Assembly: GCA_029261925.1 (NCBI GenBank)
Contig: JAJDAJ010000111.1
Location: forward strand, 1 to 64,000
Direction: 5' to 3'
DNA from: Deltaproteobacteria bacterium
GTDB taxonomy: Bacteria > Myxococcota_A > UBA9160 > SZUA-336
DNA length: 64,000 nt
This document shows positions 31,188 through 39,897 of this stretch, piece by piece; positions within the stretch are counted from its first letter, which is position 1; the number at the start of each line of letters is the position of its first letter. The notes below the pieces were generated by a model that did no database searches, was not told the origin of the DNA, and saw only the letters and a program-made list of their open reading frames with translations. The translations under genes were made by a program, and so were the position numbers.

Positions 31188-32486
31188 TCAGGCCAGGACG
31201 CGCTCGGAAAGGTAGCCCTCGACCGCGTCGATCGCGATGCGCTCCTGCTCCATGCTGTCGCGCTCGCGCACGGTCACCTTGCCGTCGTCCTCCGAGTCGA
31301 AGTCGTAGGTCACGCAGAACGGCGTGCCGATCTCGTCCTGGCGCCGGTAGCGGCGGCCGATGGCGCCCGAGACGTCGTAGTCCACGCTGAAGCGGCGCCG
31401 CAGCGCGGCCGCCAGCTTCCCGGTGGGTTCGGACAGCTTCTTGGAGAGCGGCAGCACGGCCGCCAGGTAGGGCGCGATCCGGGGCGAGAGCCGCAGCACG
31501 GTGCGCTTCTCGCCCTTGACCTCCTCGGTGTCGTAGGCGCTGGTGAGCAGCGCCAGCATGCAGCGGTCCACGCCGATCGAGGTCTCGACGACGTGCGGCG
31601 TGTAGCGCTCCTTGGTCTCCTGGTCGGTGTAGCTCAGGTCCTTGCCGGAGTGCTCGGTGTGCGAGCGGAGGTCGTGGTCCCCGCGGTGGTGCACGCCCTC
31701 GAGCTCGTGCCAGCCGAAGGGGAACTCGAACTCAACGTCGTAGGCAGCGCGGGCGTAGTGAGCCAGCTCGTCGGCGCCGTGCTCGTGCCAGCGCAGGCGC
31801 GCCTCGTCGAGCCCGACGTCGAGCAGCCAGCGCCAGCGGGTCTCGCGCCAGGCCTCGAAGCGGTCCATGCCTGCATCGGGATGCACGAAGTACTCCATCT
31901 CCATCTGCTCGAACTCGCGCGAGCGGAACACGAAGAAGCGCGGCGTGATCTCGTTGCGGAAGGCCTTGCCGATCTGCGCGATCCCGAACGGCGGCTTCTG
32001 CCGCGCCGAGGTCATCACGCGCTTGAAGTCGAGGAAGATCGACTGGCAGGTCTCGGCGCGCAGGTAGACCTGTGCCGACGACTCCTCGGCGGGCCCGACC
32101 TGCGTGCGCAGCATCAGGTTGAACTGGCGGGGCTCGGTCAGGTCGTGCTCGCCGTTGTCGGATGCCGAGCAGCGGTCCGCGGGATCGACCTGATCGGCGC
32201 GGAAGCGCTTCTTGCAGGCGCGGCAGTCGACCATGGGGTCGTGGAAGTTCGCGACGTGTCCCGAGGCCACCCAGGTCTCGGGGTTGGCGATGATCGAGGA
32301 GTCGAGGCCGACCACGTCGTCGCGCTCGCGGACCATGGTCTGCCACCAGGCGGCCTTGACGTTGTTGCGCATCTCCACGCCGAGCGGTCCGTAGTCCCAG
32401 AAGCCGGCGATCCCGCCGTAGATCTCGCTCGACGGGTAGATGAAGCCGCGGTTCAGGCACAGGCTCACGAGGGTGTCGAGATCCAT
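31188..32486 (-). CDS. glyS: Glycyl-tRNA synthetase (single-chain alpha2 type)
   Basis: A 432-residue class II synthetase of the eukaryote/archaea-like single-chain type. It starts LVSLCLNRGFIYPSSEIYGGIAGFWDYGPLG; motif 2 is GIAQIGKAFRNEITPRFFVFRSREFEQME; motif 3 is VETSIGVDRCMLALL; and the C-terminal anticodon domain carries GRRYRRQDEIGTPFC. An internal CRACKKRFR ... C segment suggests a zinc-like knuckle. The ATG at 32486 has GGAGG upstream. It has its own promoter inside the end of rsmE. Confidence 0.96.
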   Translation of the reverse strand: MDLDTLVSLCLNRGFIYPSSEIYGGIAGFWDYGPLGVEMRNNVKAAWWQTMVRERDDVVGLDSSIIANPETWVASGHVANFHDPMVDCRACKKRFRADQVDPADRCSASDNGEHDLTEPRQFNLMLRTQVGPAEESSAQVYLRAETCQSIFLDFKRVMTSARQKPPFGIAQIGKAFRNEITPRFFVFRSREFEQMEMEYFVHPDAGMDRFEAWRETRWRWLLDVGLDEARLRWHEHGADELAHYARAAYDVEFEFPFGWHELEGVHHRGDHDLRSHTEHSGKDLSYTDQETKERYTPHVVETSIGVDRCMLALLTSAYDTEEVKGEKRTVLRLSPRIAPYLAAVLPLSKKLSEPTGKLAAALRRRFSVDYDVSGAIGRRYRRQDEIGTPFCVTYDFDSEDDGKVTVRERDSMEQERIAIDAVEGYLSERVLA

Positions 32487-32550
32487 GGGATCCTCCGGGG
32501 GGCCACGCGGCGCCTCCGGCGTGGCTCGCCGGGACCCGGGCCGCGCGCGG

Positions 32551-32579
32551 AGTATCGAGACCCCCCCGGGGAGTGTCAA
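32551..32579 (-). promoter_or_regulatory. Strong sigma-70-type promoter of glyS
   Basis: On the minus strand TTGACA and GATACT are separated by exactly 17 nt. The -35 overlaps the stop codon of the upstream rsmE gene (its TGA is part of TTGACA). The leader to the glyS ATG is about 60 nt. Confidence 0.75.
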
Positions 32580-33304
32580 CCTGCGGGCGGCCCGCAGCGC
32601 GCCGCGATGGCGCCCAGCAGGGCCACCGCCGCCGTCTCCACGCGCAGCGGGCGCGCACCGGCGCCCACGGGCTGCGCTCCCGCGGCGCGCAGGCGTTCGA
32701 CCTCGGCCGGCAGCAGGCCCCCCTCGGGCCCGAGCACGAGGACCGCGCCGCTCGCGCCGGGAGCCGGGGGCGGCGGGGCGCCGGCCTCGGCGAGCCAGAG
32801 CGCGGCGCCGGCGCGCGGCCGCTCCGGCAGCGCATCGGCGAAGCGCGCGAAGCTGCGCTCGCAGGTCACGTGGGGTCGCACCGTGTCGCGCGCCTGCTCG
32901 AGACCGAGGCGCAGCTGCTCGTCGAGCGCGCCGGGTCGCAGCAGCGAGCTCTGCCAGAAGCTCTTCTCGACGCGCGCGCTGCCGAAGAGCAGGAGCTGCT
33001 TGACGCCCAGAGCGGTGGCCTGCTGCAGCACCTTGCGCAGCGTCGGCGGGCGCGGCAGCGCCAGCGCCAGCGCGACCGGCAGCGGCGGGGGTGGATCGCG
33101 CTGGAGCACGACCTGCAGCTCGAGCCCGGCGGCGTCGATCGCGCGCACCGTGCCGGTGCCGAGGCGGCCGTCGAGCTCGCCGACGACCAGCACGTCGCCC
33201 GGCCGGGCGCCGAGCACGCGCCGCGCGTGCTCCAGGCGCCGGCCCCCGATCCGCGCCAGACCGTCGGTGCCGATCTCTCCGGGCTCGAGCAGCAGCGCGT
33301 TCAG
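32576..33304 (-). CDS. rsmE: 16S rRNA (uracil1498-N3)-methyltransferase RsmE
   Basis: A 242-residue SPOUT methyltransferase. An N-terminal PUA-like domain (RRLEHARRVLGARPGDVLVVG) is followed by the knot domain with KQLLLFGSARVEKSFW, LVLGPEGGLLPAEVERL and RPLRVETAAVALLGAIAA. It methylates U1498 of 16S rRNA. There is no ATG, GTG or TTG in frame near the expected N-terminus. The best start is the CTG at 33302-33304, which overlaps the dipeptidase stop as CTGA and has GGGAG 8 nt upstream, mirroring the ATGA/GTGA couplings elsewhere. Confidence 0.92.
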   Translation of the reverse strand: MNALLLEPGEIGTDGLARIGGRRLEHARRVLGARPGDVLVVGELDGRLGTGTVRAIDAAGLELQVVLQRDPPPPLPVALALALPRPPTLRKVLQQATALGVKQLLLFGSARVEKSFWQSSLLRPGALDEQLRLGLEQARDTVRPHVTCERSFARFADALPERPRAGAALWLAEAGAPPPPAPGASGAVLVLGPEGGLLPAEVERLRAAGAQPVGAGARPLRVETAAVALLGAIAARCGPPAG

Positions 33305-34530
33305 CGCACCAGCTCCCGCGCGACGCGTTCGGCCTCCCCCAGGACACGCAGCAGGTTCTCGCCCAGGACCTTGCGCACGGTCGCGGGCGGGTGGCCGCGC
33401 TCCAGGAGGCCCAGCGTCAGCATCGGCAGCGCGCTCACGTCCTCCAGGCCTACCGGCATGCTGGCCACACCGTCCCAGTCGGAGCCCAGGCCGACGTGGT
33501 CGGCACCGGCCACGCGGATGGCGTGGTCGAAGTGGTCGAGCAGCGCGTCGAGTGGTGCGCGGGGTGGCGGGTGGGCCGCGAAGAACGCGCTCGCGCGCCG
33601 CTGCCGCGCCGCGAGCTCCGGCCCCGCGCCGGCATGCAGCGCCTCGAGGTCGGCGCGCCAGCGCCCGAAGAACTCGCCGATCCGCGCGCGGGTGGGCTCG
33701 TGGATGTACGCCGAGTAGAAGTTGAGCATGACCACCCCGCCGCCGGCCGCGAGCGCGCGCAGCATCGCGTCGTCGAGGTTGCGCGGGTGGTCGGTGATCG
33801 CACGGCACGAGGAGTGCGAGGCGATCAGCGGCGCGCGGCTCGCGGCCAGCGCGTCGTGGAAGGTCGCGTCGGACACGTGCGAGACGTCGACCAGCATTCC
33901 CAGCCGGTTCATCTCGTGCACGACCTCCTCGCCGAAGGCCGTCAGCCCGCCGTGCTCCGGCTCGACGGACTCGGTGATGCCCGAGGAGTCGGCCCATGCG
34001 GTGTTGAACGAGTGGGTCAGGGTCATGTAGCGCACGCCCAGGCGCCGGAAGCTGCGCAGCGCCTCGAGTCGACCCTCGATGATGTGCCCGCCCTCGAGGC
34101 CCATCATGCTGACGAGCTTGCCGGCCGCGACCCCGCGGCGGACCTCGTCGAGGGTGTCGGCGAGCACGACGCGATCCGCGTGGCGTTCGACCATGCGGTA
34201 CACCGCGTCGATGCGCTCGAGAGCCTCGCGGATCGAGCGGCCGTCGCCCTCCCGCCGCGGCAGGTAGATCGACCAGAACTGCACGTCCACGCCGCCCTCC
34301 TCGAGGCGCGGCAGGTCCACGTGGCCCTCGCCCGGCGCATGGCGCTCGTCGAAGCGCCAGTCCGGGTCCTGGAACAGCGGTGTGGTGTCGGCGTGCGTAT
34401 CGACCACGACCGCGTTGCGGTGCAGCAGGGCCACGTCGCGGGCGGTCCACTCGCCGCGCTGCTGCGGCGAGCAGCTGGCCAGCAGGGCGGCGGCGGCCAG
34501 GGCTGGAATCGCGCGGCGCTTCGCTCTCAC
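33301..34530 (-). CDS. Membrane dipeptidase family (M19) lipoprotein
   Basis: A 409-residue predicted lipoprotein: VRAKRRAIPALAAAALLASC gives a lipobox LASC. The M19 renal-dipeptidase fold follows, with the zinc-binding DTHADT near the start, MMGLEGGH, MLVDVSHVSD and LIASHSSCRAI. Such enzymes cleave dipeptides, including D-containing ones, in the periplasm. The GTG at 34530 is set by the signal peptide; a CATGAT -10-like element lies 9 nt upstream, so the mRNA may be leaderless. rsmE overlaps its 3' end. Confidence 0.93.
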   Translation of the reverse strand: MRAKRRAIPALAAAALLASCSPQQRGEWTARDVALLHRNAVVVDTHADTTPLFQDPDWRFDERHAPGEGHVDLPRLEEGGVDVQFWSIYLPRREGDGRSIREALERIDAVYRMVERHADRVVLADTLDEVRRGVAAGKLVSMMGLEGGHIIEGRLEALRSFRRLGVRYMTLTHSFNTAWADSSGITESVEPEHGGLTAFGEEVVHEMNRLGMLVDVSHVSDATFHDALAASRAPLIASHSSCRAITDHPRNLDDAMLRALAAGGGVVMLNFYSAYIHEPTRARIGEFFGRWRADLEALHAGAGPELAARQRRASAFFAAHPPPRAPLDALLDHFDHAIRVAGADHVGLGSDWDGVASMPVGLEDVSALPMLTLGLLERGHPPATVRKVLGENLLRVLGEAERVARELVR

Positions 34531-34915
34531 GGGGGCCAGATCATGGCACGCCCCGGGCGGGGCCGGCGCCCGCCGCCCGGGGCCCCCGGGGCCGGGGCGG
34601 TCGGCGCCGCCTGCTGGAGCGGGCGCCGCGCCCCCCGTCCGGCAGATCCCGCGCAACCGGGGCGGCCCACCCGGCACCTGACCGGGGCGTGCCCCGCCGC
34701 GGCGGCCCGGGCGCGCGCCCGCGAGCGCGGGGAGGAGGAGCCGGTACCCGATGCATCCCGTGGAGATCCTTCCCGGCGCCCGGCTTTGCGGTAGACTCCG
34801 CCGCAGTGAGCCCGGGCGAGCCGGCGTGTCCCGGATCGGCGGGGGACGAGGCCCCCGGAGCCCGCGTGGGGCGTGGCCCGGACGAGCCGGCCGCACCCGG
34901 ATTCGGAGAGCCATC
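34531..34915. other. Divergent GC-rich intergenic region before the CBS-domain gene
   Basis: A 385-nt gap between the dipeptidase (minus) and the CBS-domain gene (plus). It holds a 10-bp perfect hairpin at 34551-34582 (CCCCGGGCGG / CCGCCCGGGG), a -10-like TAGACT at 34792-34797 for the plus direction, and CATGAT at 34540-34545 for the minus direction. An in-frame ATG at 34751 would extend the CBS protein by 55 Arg/Gly-rich residues, but TAGACT lies inside that extension. I see no RNA gene. Confidence 0.5.
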
Positions 34916-35422
34916 ATGGCCAGTAGCGATCTTCTCGACGCGTACGAGCAGGACGAGCGCGCCCTCCGGGGCGCGATCCTGTCGGAGCCCATCTCGGCCC
35001 TGGAGCCCAGGCCCCCCGTCCTGCTCACGCCCGAGGCGAGCGTGCGCCGGGCGGTGGATCTCATGGTCAAGAACCACACCGGCTGCGTCTGCGCGGTCGA
35101 GAGCGGGCGGCTGATCGGGATCCTCACCGAGCGCGATCTGCTCCACGCGGCCGCGGAGCGCGTCGACGTCGAGGTCACGGCGCTCGGCCAGCTGATGACG
35201 CGCGATCCCGAGACGCTGCGCATGACCGACGGGATCGCCGTGGCACTCAACCAGATGTCGGAGGGCGGCTTCCGGCACGTTCCCATCGTGGACGGAGCCG
35301 GTCGGCCCGTCGGGATCATCGCGATGCGCGACATCGTTCGCTTCATCGTCTCGCTGTTCCCCGACGCGGTGCTCACCGTGCCTCCCGACCCCGCCGCGAT
35401 TCCCACGGAGTACGGCGGCTGA
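34916..35422 (+). CDS. Tandem CBS-domain protein linked to korAB
   Basis: A 168-residue soluble protein made almost only of two CBS domains (VLLTPEASVRRAVDLMVKNHTGCVCAV ... GILTERDLLHAA and MTRDPETLRMTDG ... RHVPIVD ... GIIAMRDIVRFI). CBS pairs bind adenine nucleotides. ATG at 34916 has GGAG upstream. Its stop overlaps the korA start (TGATG), so it may sense energy charge for, or bind to, the oxoacid oxidoreductase. That link is inference from coupling. Confidence 0.85.
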   Translation: MASSDLLDAYEQDERALRGAILSEPISALEPRPPVLLTPEASVRRAVDLMVKNHTGCVCAVESGRLIGILTERDLLHAAAERVDVEVTALGQLMTRDPETLRMTDGIAVALNQMSEGGFRHVPIVDGAGRPVGIIAMRDIVRFIVSLFPDAVLTVPPDPAAIPTEYGG

Positions 35423-37293
35423 TGGCACAGGGAAACGGATCGGAGCCGGACGTCGAGCAGCTCGATTCCGTCGTCATTCGCTTCGCGGGTGATTCGGGCG
35501 ACGGCATGCAGCTGACGGGGACCGAGTTCACGCGCACCGCGGCGCTGTTCGGGAACGACATCGCCACCTTCCCGGATTTCCCGGCGGAGATTCGCGCGCC
35601 CGCGGGCAGCCTGGCAGGCGTGTCGGGATTCCAGCTGCAGTTCTCGAGCAACGAGATCTTCACCGCCGGCGACGCGCCGGACGTGCTGGTCGCGATGAAT
35701 CCGGCGGCGCTGCGCACCAACCTGTCCGACCTCGTCGATGGCGGGCTGCTGATCGTCGATTCGGGGGCGTTCAAGAAGAAGAACCTCGACCTGGCGGGCT
35801 ACAAGTCGAGCCCGCTCGAGGACGGCAGCCTCTCGGGCTACCGCACCGTCGAGATCGACTTCGGCAAGCAGGTCAGCACCGCGCTGGCGGGCAGCGGGCT
35901 CTCGAACAAGGACGTGCAGCGGACGCGGAACTTCTTCGCGCTGGGCGTGCTCTTCTGGCTGTACGGGCGCGATCCGGCGCCCGAGATCGACGCCATCCGC
36001 AAGAAGTTCGCGCGCAAGACCGACGTGGCCGAGGCCAACGTCACCGCCTTCCAGACTGGCTACAACTACGGCGAGACGGTCGAGCTCTTCGACGCGACCT
36101 ACAGCGTGCCTCCCGCGACGCTGGCTCCCGGTACCTACCGGAACATCACCGGCAACGAGGCGACCGCGCTCGGCATCTGCGCGGCCACCCAGCTCTGCGG
36201 CCTGAAGACGCTCTTCGCCAGCTACCCGATCACCCCCGCATCCGACATCCTGCACTTCCTGGCGGATCGAACCCGCTGGGGCGTCACGACCTTCCAGGCC
36301 GAGGACGAGATCGCCGCGGTCACCGCGGCGCTCGGCGCCGCGTTCGGCGGCAGCGTCGGGATGACCTCGACCTCGGGCCCGGGCTTCGCGCTCAAGCAGG
36401 AGGGGATCGGCCTGGCGGTCGCCGCGGAGCTGCCGCTGGTCGTGATCGACGTGCAGCGCGCCGGCCCGTCCACGGGCATGCCCACGAAGAACGAGCAGAC
36501 CGACCTGTTCCAGGCCATGCTCGGCCGCAATGGCGAGTCGCCCATCGCGGTGGTCGCCCCGGCCACGCCTGCCGAGTGCTTCGACATGATCATCGAGACG
36601 GTGCGCCTCGCGCTCGAGCACATGTGCCCGGTGGCCTTCCTGTCCGACGGCGGGCTGGCGAACGGCGCGGAGCCCTGGGCGCTCCCCGATCCGTCGAGGA
36701 TCGAGAAGATCCACCCGCCCCTGGTCACCGATCCCGAGGGCTTCCAGCCCTACGGTCGCGACGAGAACTTCGTCCGGCCCTGGGCCGTCCCGGGCGTGCC
36801 CGGTCTCGAGCATCGCATCGGTGGCATCGAGAAGGAGGACGTCACGGGCAACGTCTCGTACGACCCCCTGAACCACGAGCACATGGTGCGCACGCGCCAG
36901 GCCAAGATCGACCGCATCGCGCACCGCCTGCCGCCCGCCGAGGTCGAGGGTCCGGACAGCGGCGAGGTGCTCCTGGTCGGCTGGGGCGGCACCTACGGGC
37001 CCCTGCACCAGGCCGCCGCGCGGCTCCGGGGCGAGGGGCACGCCGTGGGCCTGCTGCACCTGCGCTACCTCAATCCGCTGCAGATGAACGTCGGCGAGAT
37101 ACTGGCCCGCTGGCGGCACGTGGTGGTGGCGGAGCTGAACCGCGGTCAGCTGCGCACGATCCTGCGAGATCGCTTCCTGGTGGACGCGAAGGGCCTCAAC
37201 AAGATCCAGGGCAAGCCGTTCAAGGTCTCCGAGGTCATGGAGGCGGTACGCCCCCTGCTCGAGGGCAGCGCGGCCGAGGAGATGCGCGCATGA
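35422..37293 (+). CDS. korA: 2-oxoacid:acceptor oxidoreductase, fused gamma-alpha subunit (KorA type)
   Basis: A 623-residue subunit with an N-terminal gamma domain (VVIRFAGDSGDGMQLTG) joined to an alpha (pyrimidine-binding) domain containing GNEATALG, SYPITPASDILHFL, TSTSGPGFALKQEGIG and QRAGPSTGMPTKNEQ. Together with KorB it decarboxylates a 2-oxoacid, most likely 2-oxoglutarate, to acyl-CoA with ferredoxin as acceptor. The fused layout and size resemble the oxygen-tolerant KorAB of Mycobacterium. It starts 1 nt inside the CBS gene and overlaps korB by 4 nt. Confidence 0.93.
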   Translation: MAQGNGSEPDVEQLDSVVIRFAGDSGDGMQLTGTEFTRTAALFGNDIATFPDFPAEIRAPAGSLAGVSGFQLQFSSNEIFTAGDAPDVLVAMNPAALRTNLSDLVDGGLLIVDSGAFKKKNLDLAGYKSSPLEDGSLSGYRTVEIDFGKQVSTALAGSGLSNKDVQRTRNFFALGVLFWLYGRDPAPEIDAIRKKFARKTDVAEANVTAFQTGYNYGETVELFDATYSVPPATLAPGTYRNITGNEATALGICAATQLCGLKTLFASYPITPASDILHFLADRTRWGVTTFQAEDEIAAVTAALGAAFGGSVGMTSTSGPGFALKQEGIGLAVAAELPLVVIDVQRAGPSTGMPTKNEQTDLFQAMLGRNGESPIAVVAPATPAECFDMIIETVRLALEHMCPVAFLSDGGLANGAEPWALPDPSRIEKIHPPLVTDPEGFQPYGRDENFVRPWAVPGVPGLEHRIGGIEKEDVTGNVSYDPLNHEHMVRTRQAKIDRIAHRLPPAEVEGPDSGEVLLVGWGGTYGPLHQAAARLRGEGHAVGLLHLRYLNPLQMNVGEILARWRHVVVAELNRGQLRTILRDRFLVDAKGLNKIQGKPFKVSEVMEAVRPLLEGSAAEEMRA

Positions 37294-38315
37294 GCGCCGG
37301 AAACGGGTCGAGCGTGAAGCTCACGAAGAAGGACTTCATCTCCGACCAGGCCGTCCGCTGGTGCCCGGGCTGCGGCGACTACGCGATCCTCGCGCAGATG
37401 CAGAAGGTGATGCCCGATCTGGGGATCGCGCGCGAGAACGTCGTCTTCGTGTCGGGCATCGGCTGCAGCTCGCGCTTCCCGTACTACATGAACACGTACG
37501 GGTTCCACACCATCCACGGCCGCGCGCCGGCGATCGCCACCGGGCTGAAGATCTCGCGGCCCGAGCTCTCGGTCTGGGTCGTGACCGGCGACGGCGACGC
37601 CCTGTCGATCGGTGGCAACCACCTGATCCACACGCTGCGCCGCAACGTCGATGTGAAGATCCTGCTCTTCAACAACAAGGTCTACGGGCTGACCAAGGGC
37701 CAGTACTCGCCGACGTCGGACATCGGCATGGTGACCAAGTCGTCGCCCGGCGGCTCGATCGCCCAGCCGTTCCGCACGCTCTCGCTGGCACTCGGGGCGG
37801 AGGCAACGTTCGTCGCGCGCACCGTCGATACGGAGGTCGCGCACCTGCAGGAGATGATCGGGCGCATGGCGGAGCACAAGGGCACCGCCTTCCTCGAGAT
37901 CTACCAGAACTGCCCCGTGTTCAACGACAACCAGTTCGAGGGTCTGAAGGACCGCAAGACCAAGAGAGACGAGCTGCTCTTCCTCGACGATGGTGAGCCG
38001 CTGCGCTACGGCGCGGACGGCGACCGCCTGCTGAAGCTCAACCCGAACCTGATGCAGCTCTACGCGAGCCGCGACGGGATCCAGGACGAGGGCTTCGAGG
38101 TGCGGCACAACGAGGCCAATTCCGATCCGACGCTGGCCATGCTGCTCGCGCGCTGCATGCCCCCGGACTTCCCGGTGCCGATCGGCGTGCTGCGCGCGGT
38201 CGAGCAGCCGACCTTCGACGGGCAGATCGCGGAGCGCGGCCGCGCCCGGCTCGAGAAGGAGGGCGCCGGCACCCTCGAGGAGCTGCTCCTCGCCGGCGAT
38301 ACCTGGACCGTCTGA
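37290..38315 (+). CDS. korB: 2-oxoacid:acceptor oxidoreductase beta subunit (KorB type)
   Basis: A 341-residue thiamine diphosphate-binding subunit. RWCPGCGDYAIL and GIGCSSR give three cysteines for the [4Fe-4S] cluster, with a later CPVFND cysteine as probable fourth ligand. The TPP motif is TGDGDALSIGGNHLIHTLRRN. YGLTKGQYSPTS is typical of the 2-oxoglutarate enzyme group. No separate ferredoxin subunit is nearby, as in the mycobacterial type. ATGA overlap with korA. Confidence 0.94.
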   Translation: MSAGNGSSVKLTKKDFISDQAVRWCPGCGDYAILAQMQKVMPDLGIARENVVFVSGIGCSSRFPYYMNTYGFHTIHGRAPAIATGLKISRPELSVWVVTGDGDALSIGGNHLIHTLRRNVDVKILLFNNKVYGLTKGQYSPTSDIGMVTKSSPGGSIAQPFRTLSLALGAEATFVARTVDTEVAHLQEMIGRMAEHKGTAFLEIYQNCPVFNDNQFEGLKDRKTKRDELLFLDDGEPLRYGADGDRLLKLNPNLMQLYASRDGIQDEGFEVRHNEANSDPTLAMLLARCMPPDFPVPIGVLRAVEQPTFDGQIAERGRARLEKEGAGTLEELLLAGDTWTV

Positions 38316-38390
38316 GCCGCCGCTCGCCCCGTCCCCACGGATCCGCTGGCGCGCGGGCCCGAAAGAAAATGCGCGGGGGGGCCGATCCGC

Positions 38391-38396
38391 TACCCT
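38391..38396 (+). promoter_or_regulatory. Candidate -10 of the 39-residue membrane peptide gene
   Basis: TACCCT lies 27 nt before the ATG, behind an A-rich stretch (GAAAGAAAAT at 38361-38370) that could act as an UP element. The -35 is poor. Confidence 0.35.
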
Positions 38397-38422
38397 GCGC
38401 GCCGTCCCGGAGGAGCCCAGCC

Positions 38423-38542
38423 ATGGACTACCCGTTCCATCCCGACAGCTTCCACCTGATGGTCCTGTTCGCGGCGACCTGCGGCATCGTCGCGGTCCCG
38501 GCCATCCTGGGCCTGGTCGCCACGCTCCTCGAGCGGGAGTAG
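38423..38542 (+). CDS. 39-residue single-pass membrane peptide
   Basis: A short reading frame with a good ribosome binding site (GGAGGAG, 8-10 nt before ATG). The product has a polar start (MDYPFHPDSFH), one hydrophobic helix (about residues 12-36) and an acidic end (LERE). It lies between korB and the Nif3-family gene, 2 nt before the latter's probable CTG start, so the two are probably co-translated. I do not recognise the family. Its ribosome binding site, own -10 and helix composition argue for a real gene. Confidence 0.6.
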   Translation: MDYPFHPDSFHLMVLFAATCGIVAVPAILGLVATLLERE

Positions 38543-38544
38543 CC

Positions 38545-39651
38545 CTGCGCGTCGCCGACGTGGTCGCGGCGCTCGCCCGCCGGGCGCCGCCCGGGCGCGC
38601 CGCGGAGTGGGATCCCGTCGGCCTGCAGCTCGGCGATCCGGCGGCTCCCGCGAAGCTGGTGGGCCTCTGCCACGAGGTGACCGCCGAGGTGGTCGCCGCG
38701 GTCGAGGCGGATCGCGTGGACCTGCTGGTCGCGTACCACCCGCTGCTGTTCCGGCCCACGCGCAGCCTCGTCGCGGGCCCGGGCGCAGAGGGCCGTGCCT
38801 GGCGCCTGGCGCGACGCGACGTGGCGCTCGCCGTGGTGCACACCGGCTTCGACGTGGCGCCCGGCGGGGCCGCCGATGCCCTGGCTGCCGCGCTGGAGCT
38901 GCTCGAGCCGCGTGGCTTCGCGCCGCTGTTCGGGGCGGAGTCGCTCAAGGTGATCACCTTCCTGCCGGCCGACGACGCCGAGCGCGTGCTCGATGCGGTC
39001 GTGGCGGCCGGCGCCGGGCGCATCGGCGACTACACCCACTGCTCCTGGCGCACCGGGGGCCTGGGTACGTTTCACGCCGGCGCGGAGACCGACCCGGCGG
39101 TCGGGCGCGCTGGCGAGATGAATCGCGAGTCCGAGGTCCGGCTCGAGTTCGTCGCGCCGGTCGCGTGCGAGGCTGCGGTCGTCGCCGCGCTCTGTGCGGC
39201 GCACCCGTACGAGGAGCCGGCGTACGACGTGATCCGCCGACGTCCCGAGGCCGGAATGCTCGGACGGATCGGCGCCGTCGAGCCGGGCACCACGCTGGGT
39301 GAGCTCTGCGAGCGCGTCGTCGCCACGCTCGGCGCGGGTGCGCTGCGCGTCGCCGGCGATCCCGGGCGCGAGCTCGAGCAGGTCGCGGTGCTCCCCGGGT
39401 CGGGCGCGGACCACCTGCCGGGTGCGGCGCAGGCCGGGGCCGACGCCGTCGTCACGGGCGATGTGGGGCATCATGCCGCGCGTGACGCGACCGACCGGGG
39501 TCTGGCGGTGATCGACGCGGGACACGCCCCGACCGAGCGCCCGGGCCTGCGGGCGCTGCTCGCGGGGCTTGCCGCGGACGGGATCGCGGTGAAAAACCTG
39601 CTCGACCTCGACGCCGATCCATGGGAGAAGCGGCCCCGAAAGATCTCGTGA
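38545..39651 (+). CDS. Nif3-like dinuclear metal centre protein
   Basis: A 368-residue member of the Nif3/YbgI family, hexameric proteins with a dinuclear metal site and still uncertain function. The N-terminal half has AEWDPVGLQLGDP and LLVAYHPLLF; the C-terminal half has the second metal motif VVTGDVGHHAARDATDRGLAVIDAGHAPTE. A middle insertion (about residues 130-225) with VFLP-like strands matches the longer PII-like-containing subgroup. The family N-terminus begins one strand before the first standard codon (GTG at 38560). The CTG at 38545 supplies it and has GGGAG 5 nt upstream, so I place the start there. Confidence 0.85.
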   Translation: MRVADVVAALARRAPPGRAAEWDPVGLQLGDPAAPAKLVGLCHEVTAEVVAAVEADRVDLLVAYHPLLFRPTRSLVAGPGAEGRAWRLARRDVALAVVHTGFDVAPGGAADALAAALELLEPRGFAPLFGAESLKVITFLPADDAERVLDAVVAAGAGRIGDYTHCSWRTGGLGTFHAGAETDPAVGRAGEMNRESEVRLEFVAPVACEAAVVAALCAAHPYEEPAYDVIRRRPEAGMLGRIGAVEPGTTLGELCERVVATLGAGALRVAGDPGRELEQVAVLPGSGADHLPGAAQAGADAVVTGDVGHHAARDATDRGLAVIDAGHAPTERPGLRALLAGLAADGIAVKNLLDLDADPWEKRPRKIS

Positions 39652-39737
39652 TTCGTATCAGGATAAAGGGTTTGGGACCAGGAGCTGCGTATCTCCTGCC
39701 GCCCCGGGGGTGCCACCCCCCGTGCCCCATACGTTAC

Positions 39738-39767
39738 TTGTCAGCAGGCGTCATCCGGAGCGAGAAT
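39738..39767 (+). promoter_or_regulatory. Candidate promoter of the ankyrin gene
   Basis: TTGTCA and GAGAAT are separated by 18 nt, in the least GC-rich gap of the window (39652-39897). The leader is about 125 nt and ends with GGAGG before the ATG. Confidence 0.5.
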
Positions 39768-39897
39768 CGCACAGGGCCATGGCCTGCGGCGTATCGGCCC
39801 GGATCGCGCCGTCAGGTGCGGGTCGTTCACGCGGCCTGGGCCGGCTAGAACGACCCGGCGGAAGAGACCGGGGCGGAAAGACACTGGAGGCCATCGC

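Noticed and set aside
34751-34915. In-frame 55-residue N-terminal extension of the CBS protein
   Set aside because: It is Arg/Gly-rich, contains the -10 candidate TAGACT, and a better start (34916, GGAG upstream) gives the normal CBS N-terminus.
33301-37119. Very long open frame on the minus strand across korA, the CBS gene and the dipeptidase
   Set aside because: Only the last third (dipeptidase, from 34530) has family motifs; the rest is Arg/Ala/Gly-rich antisense to korA and reflects high GC content.
39652-39897. Possible RNA gene in the less GC-rich gap before the ankyrin gene
   Set aside because: No cloverleaf, CCA-flanked acceptor stem or known structured RNA could be folded by eye; small hairpins only.
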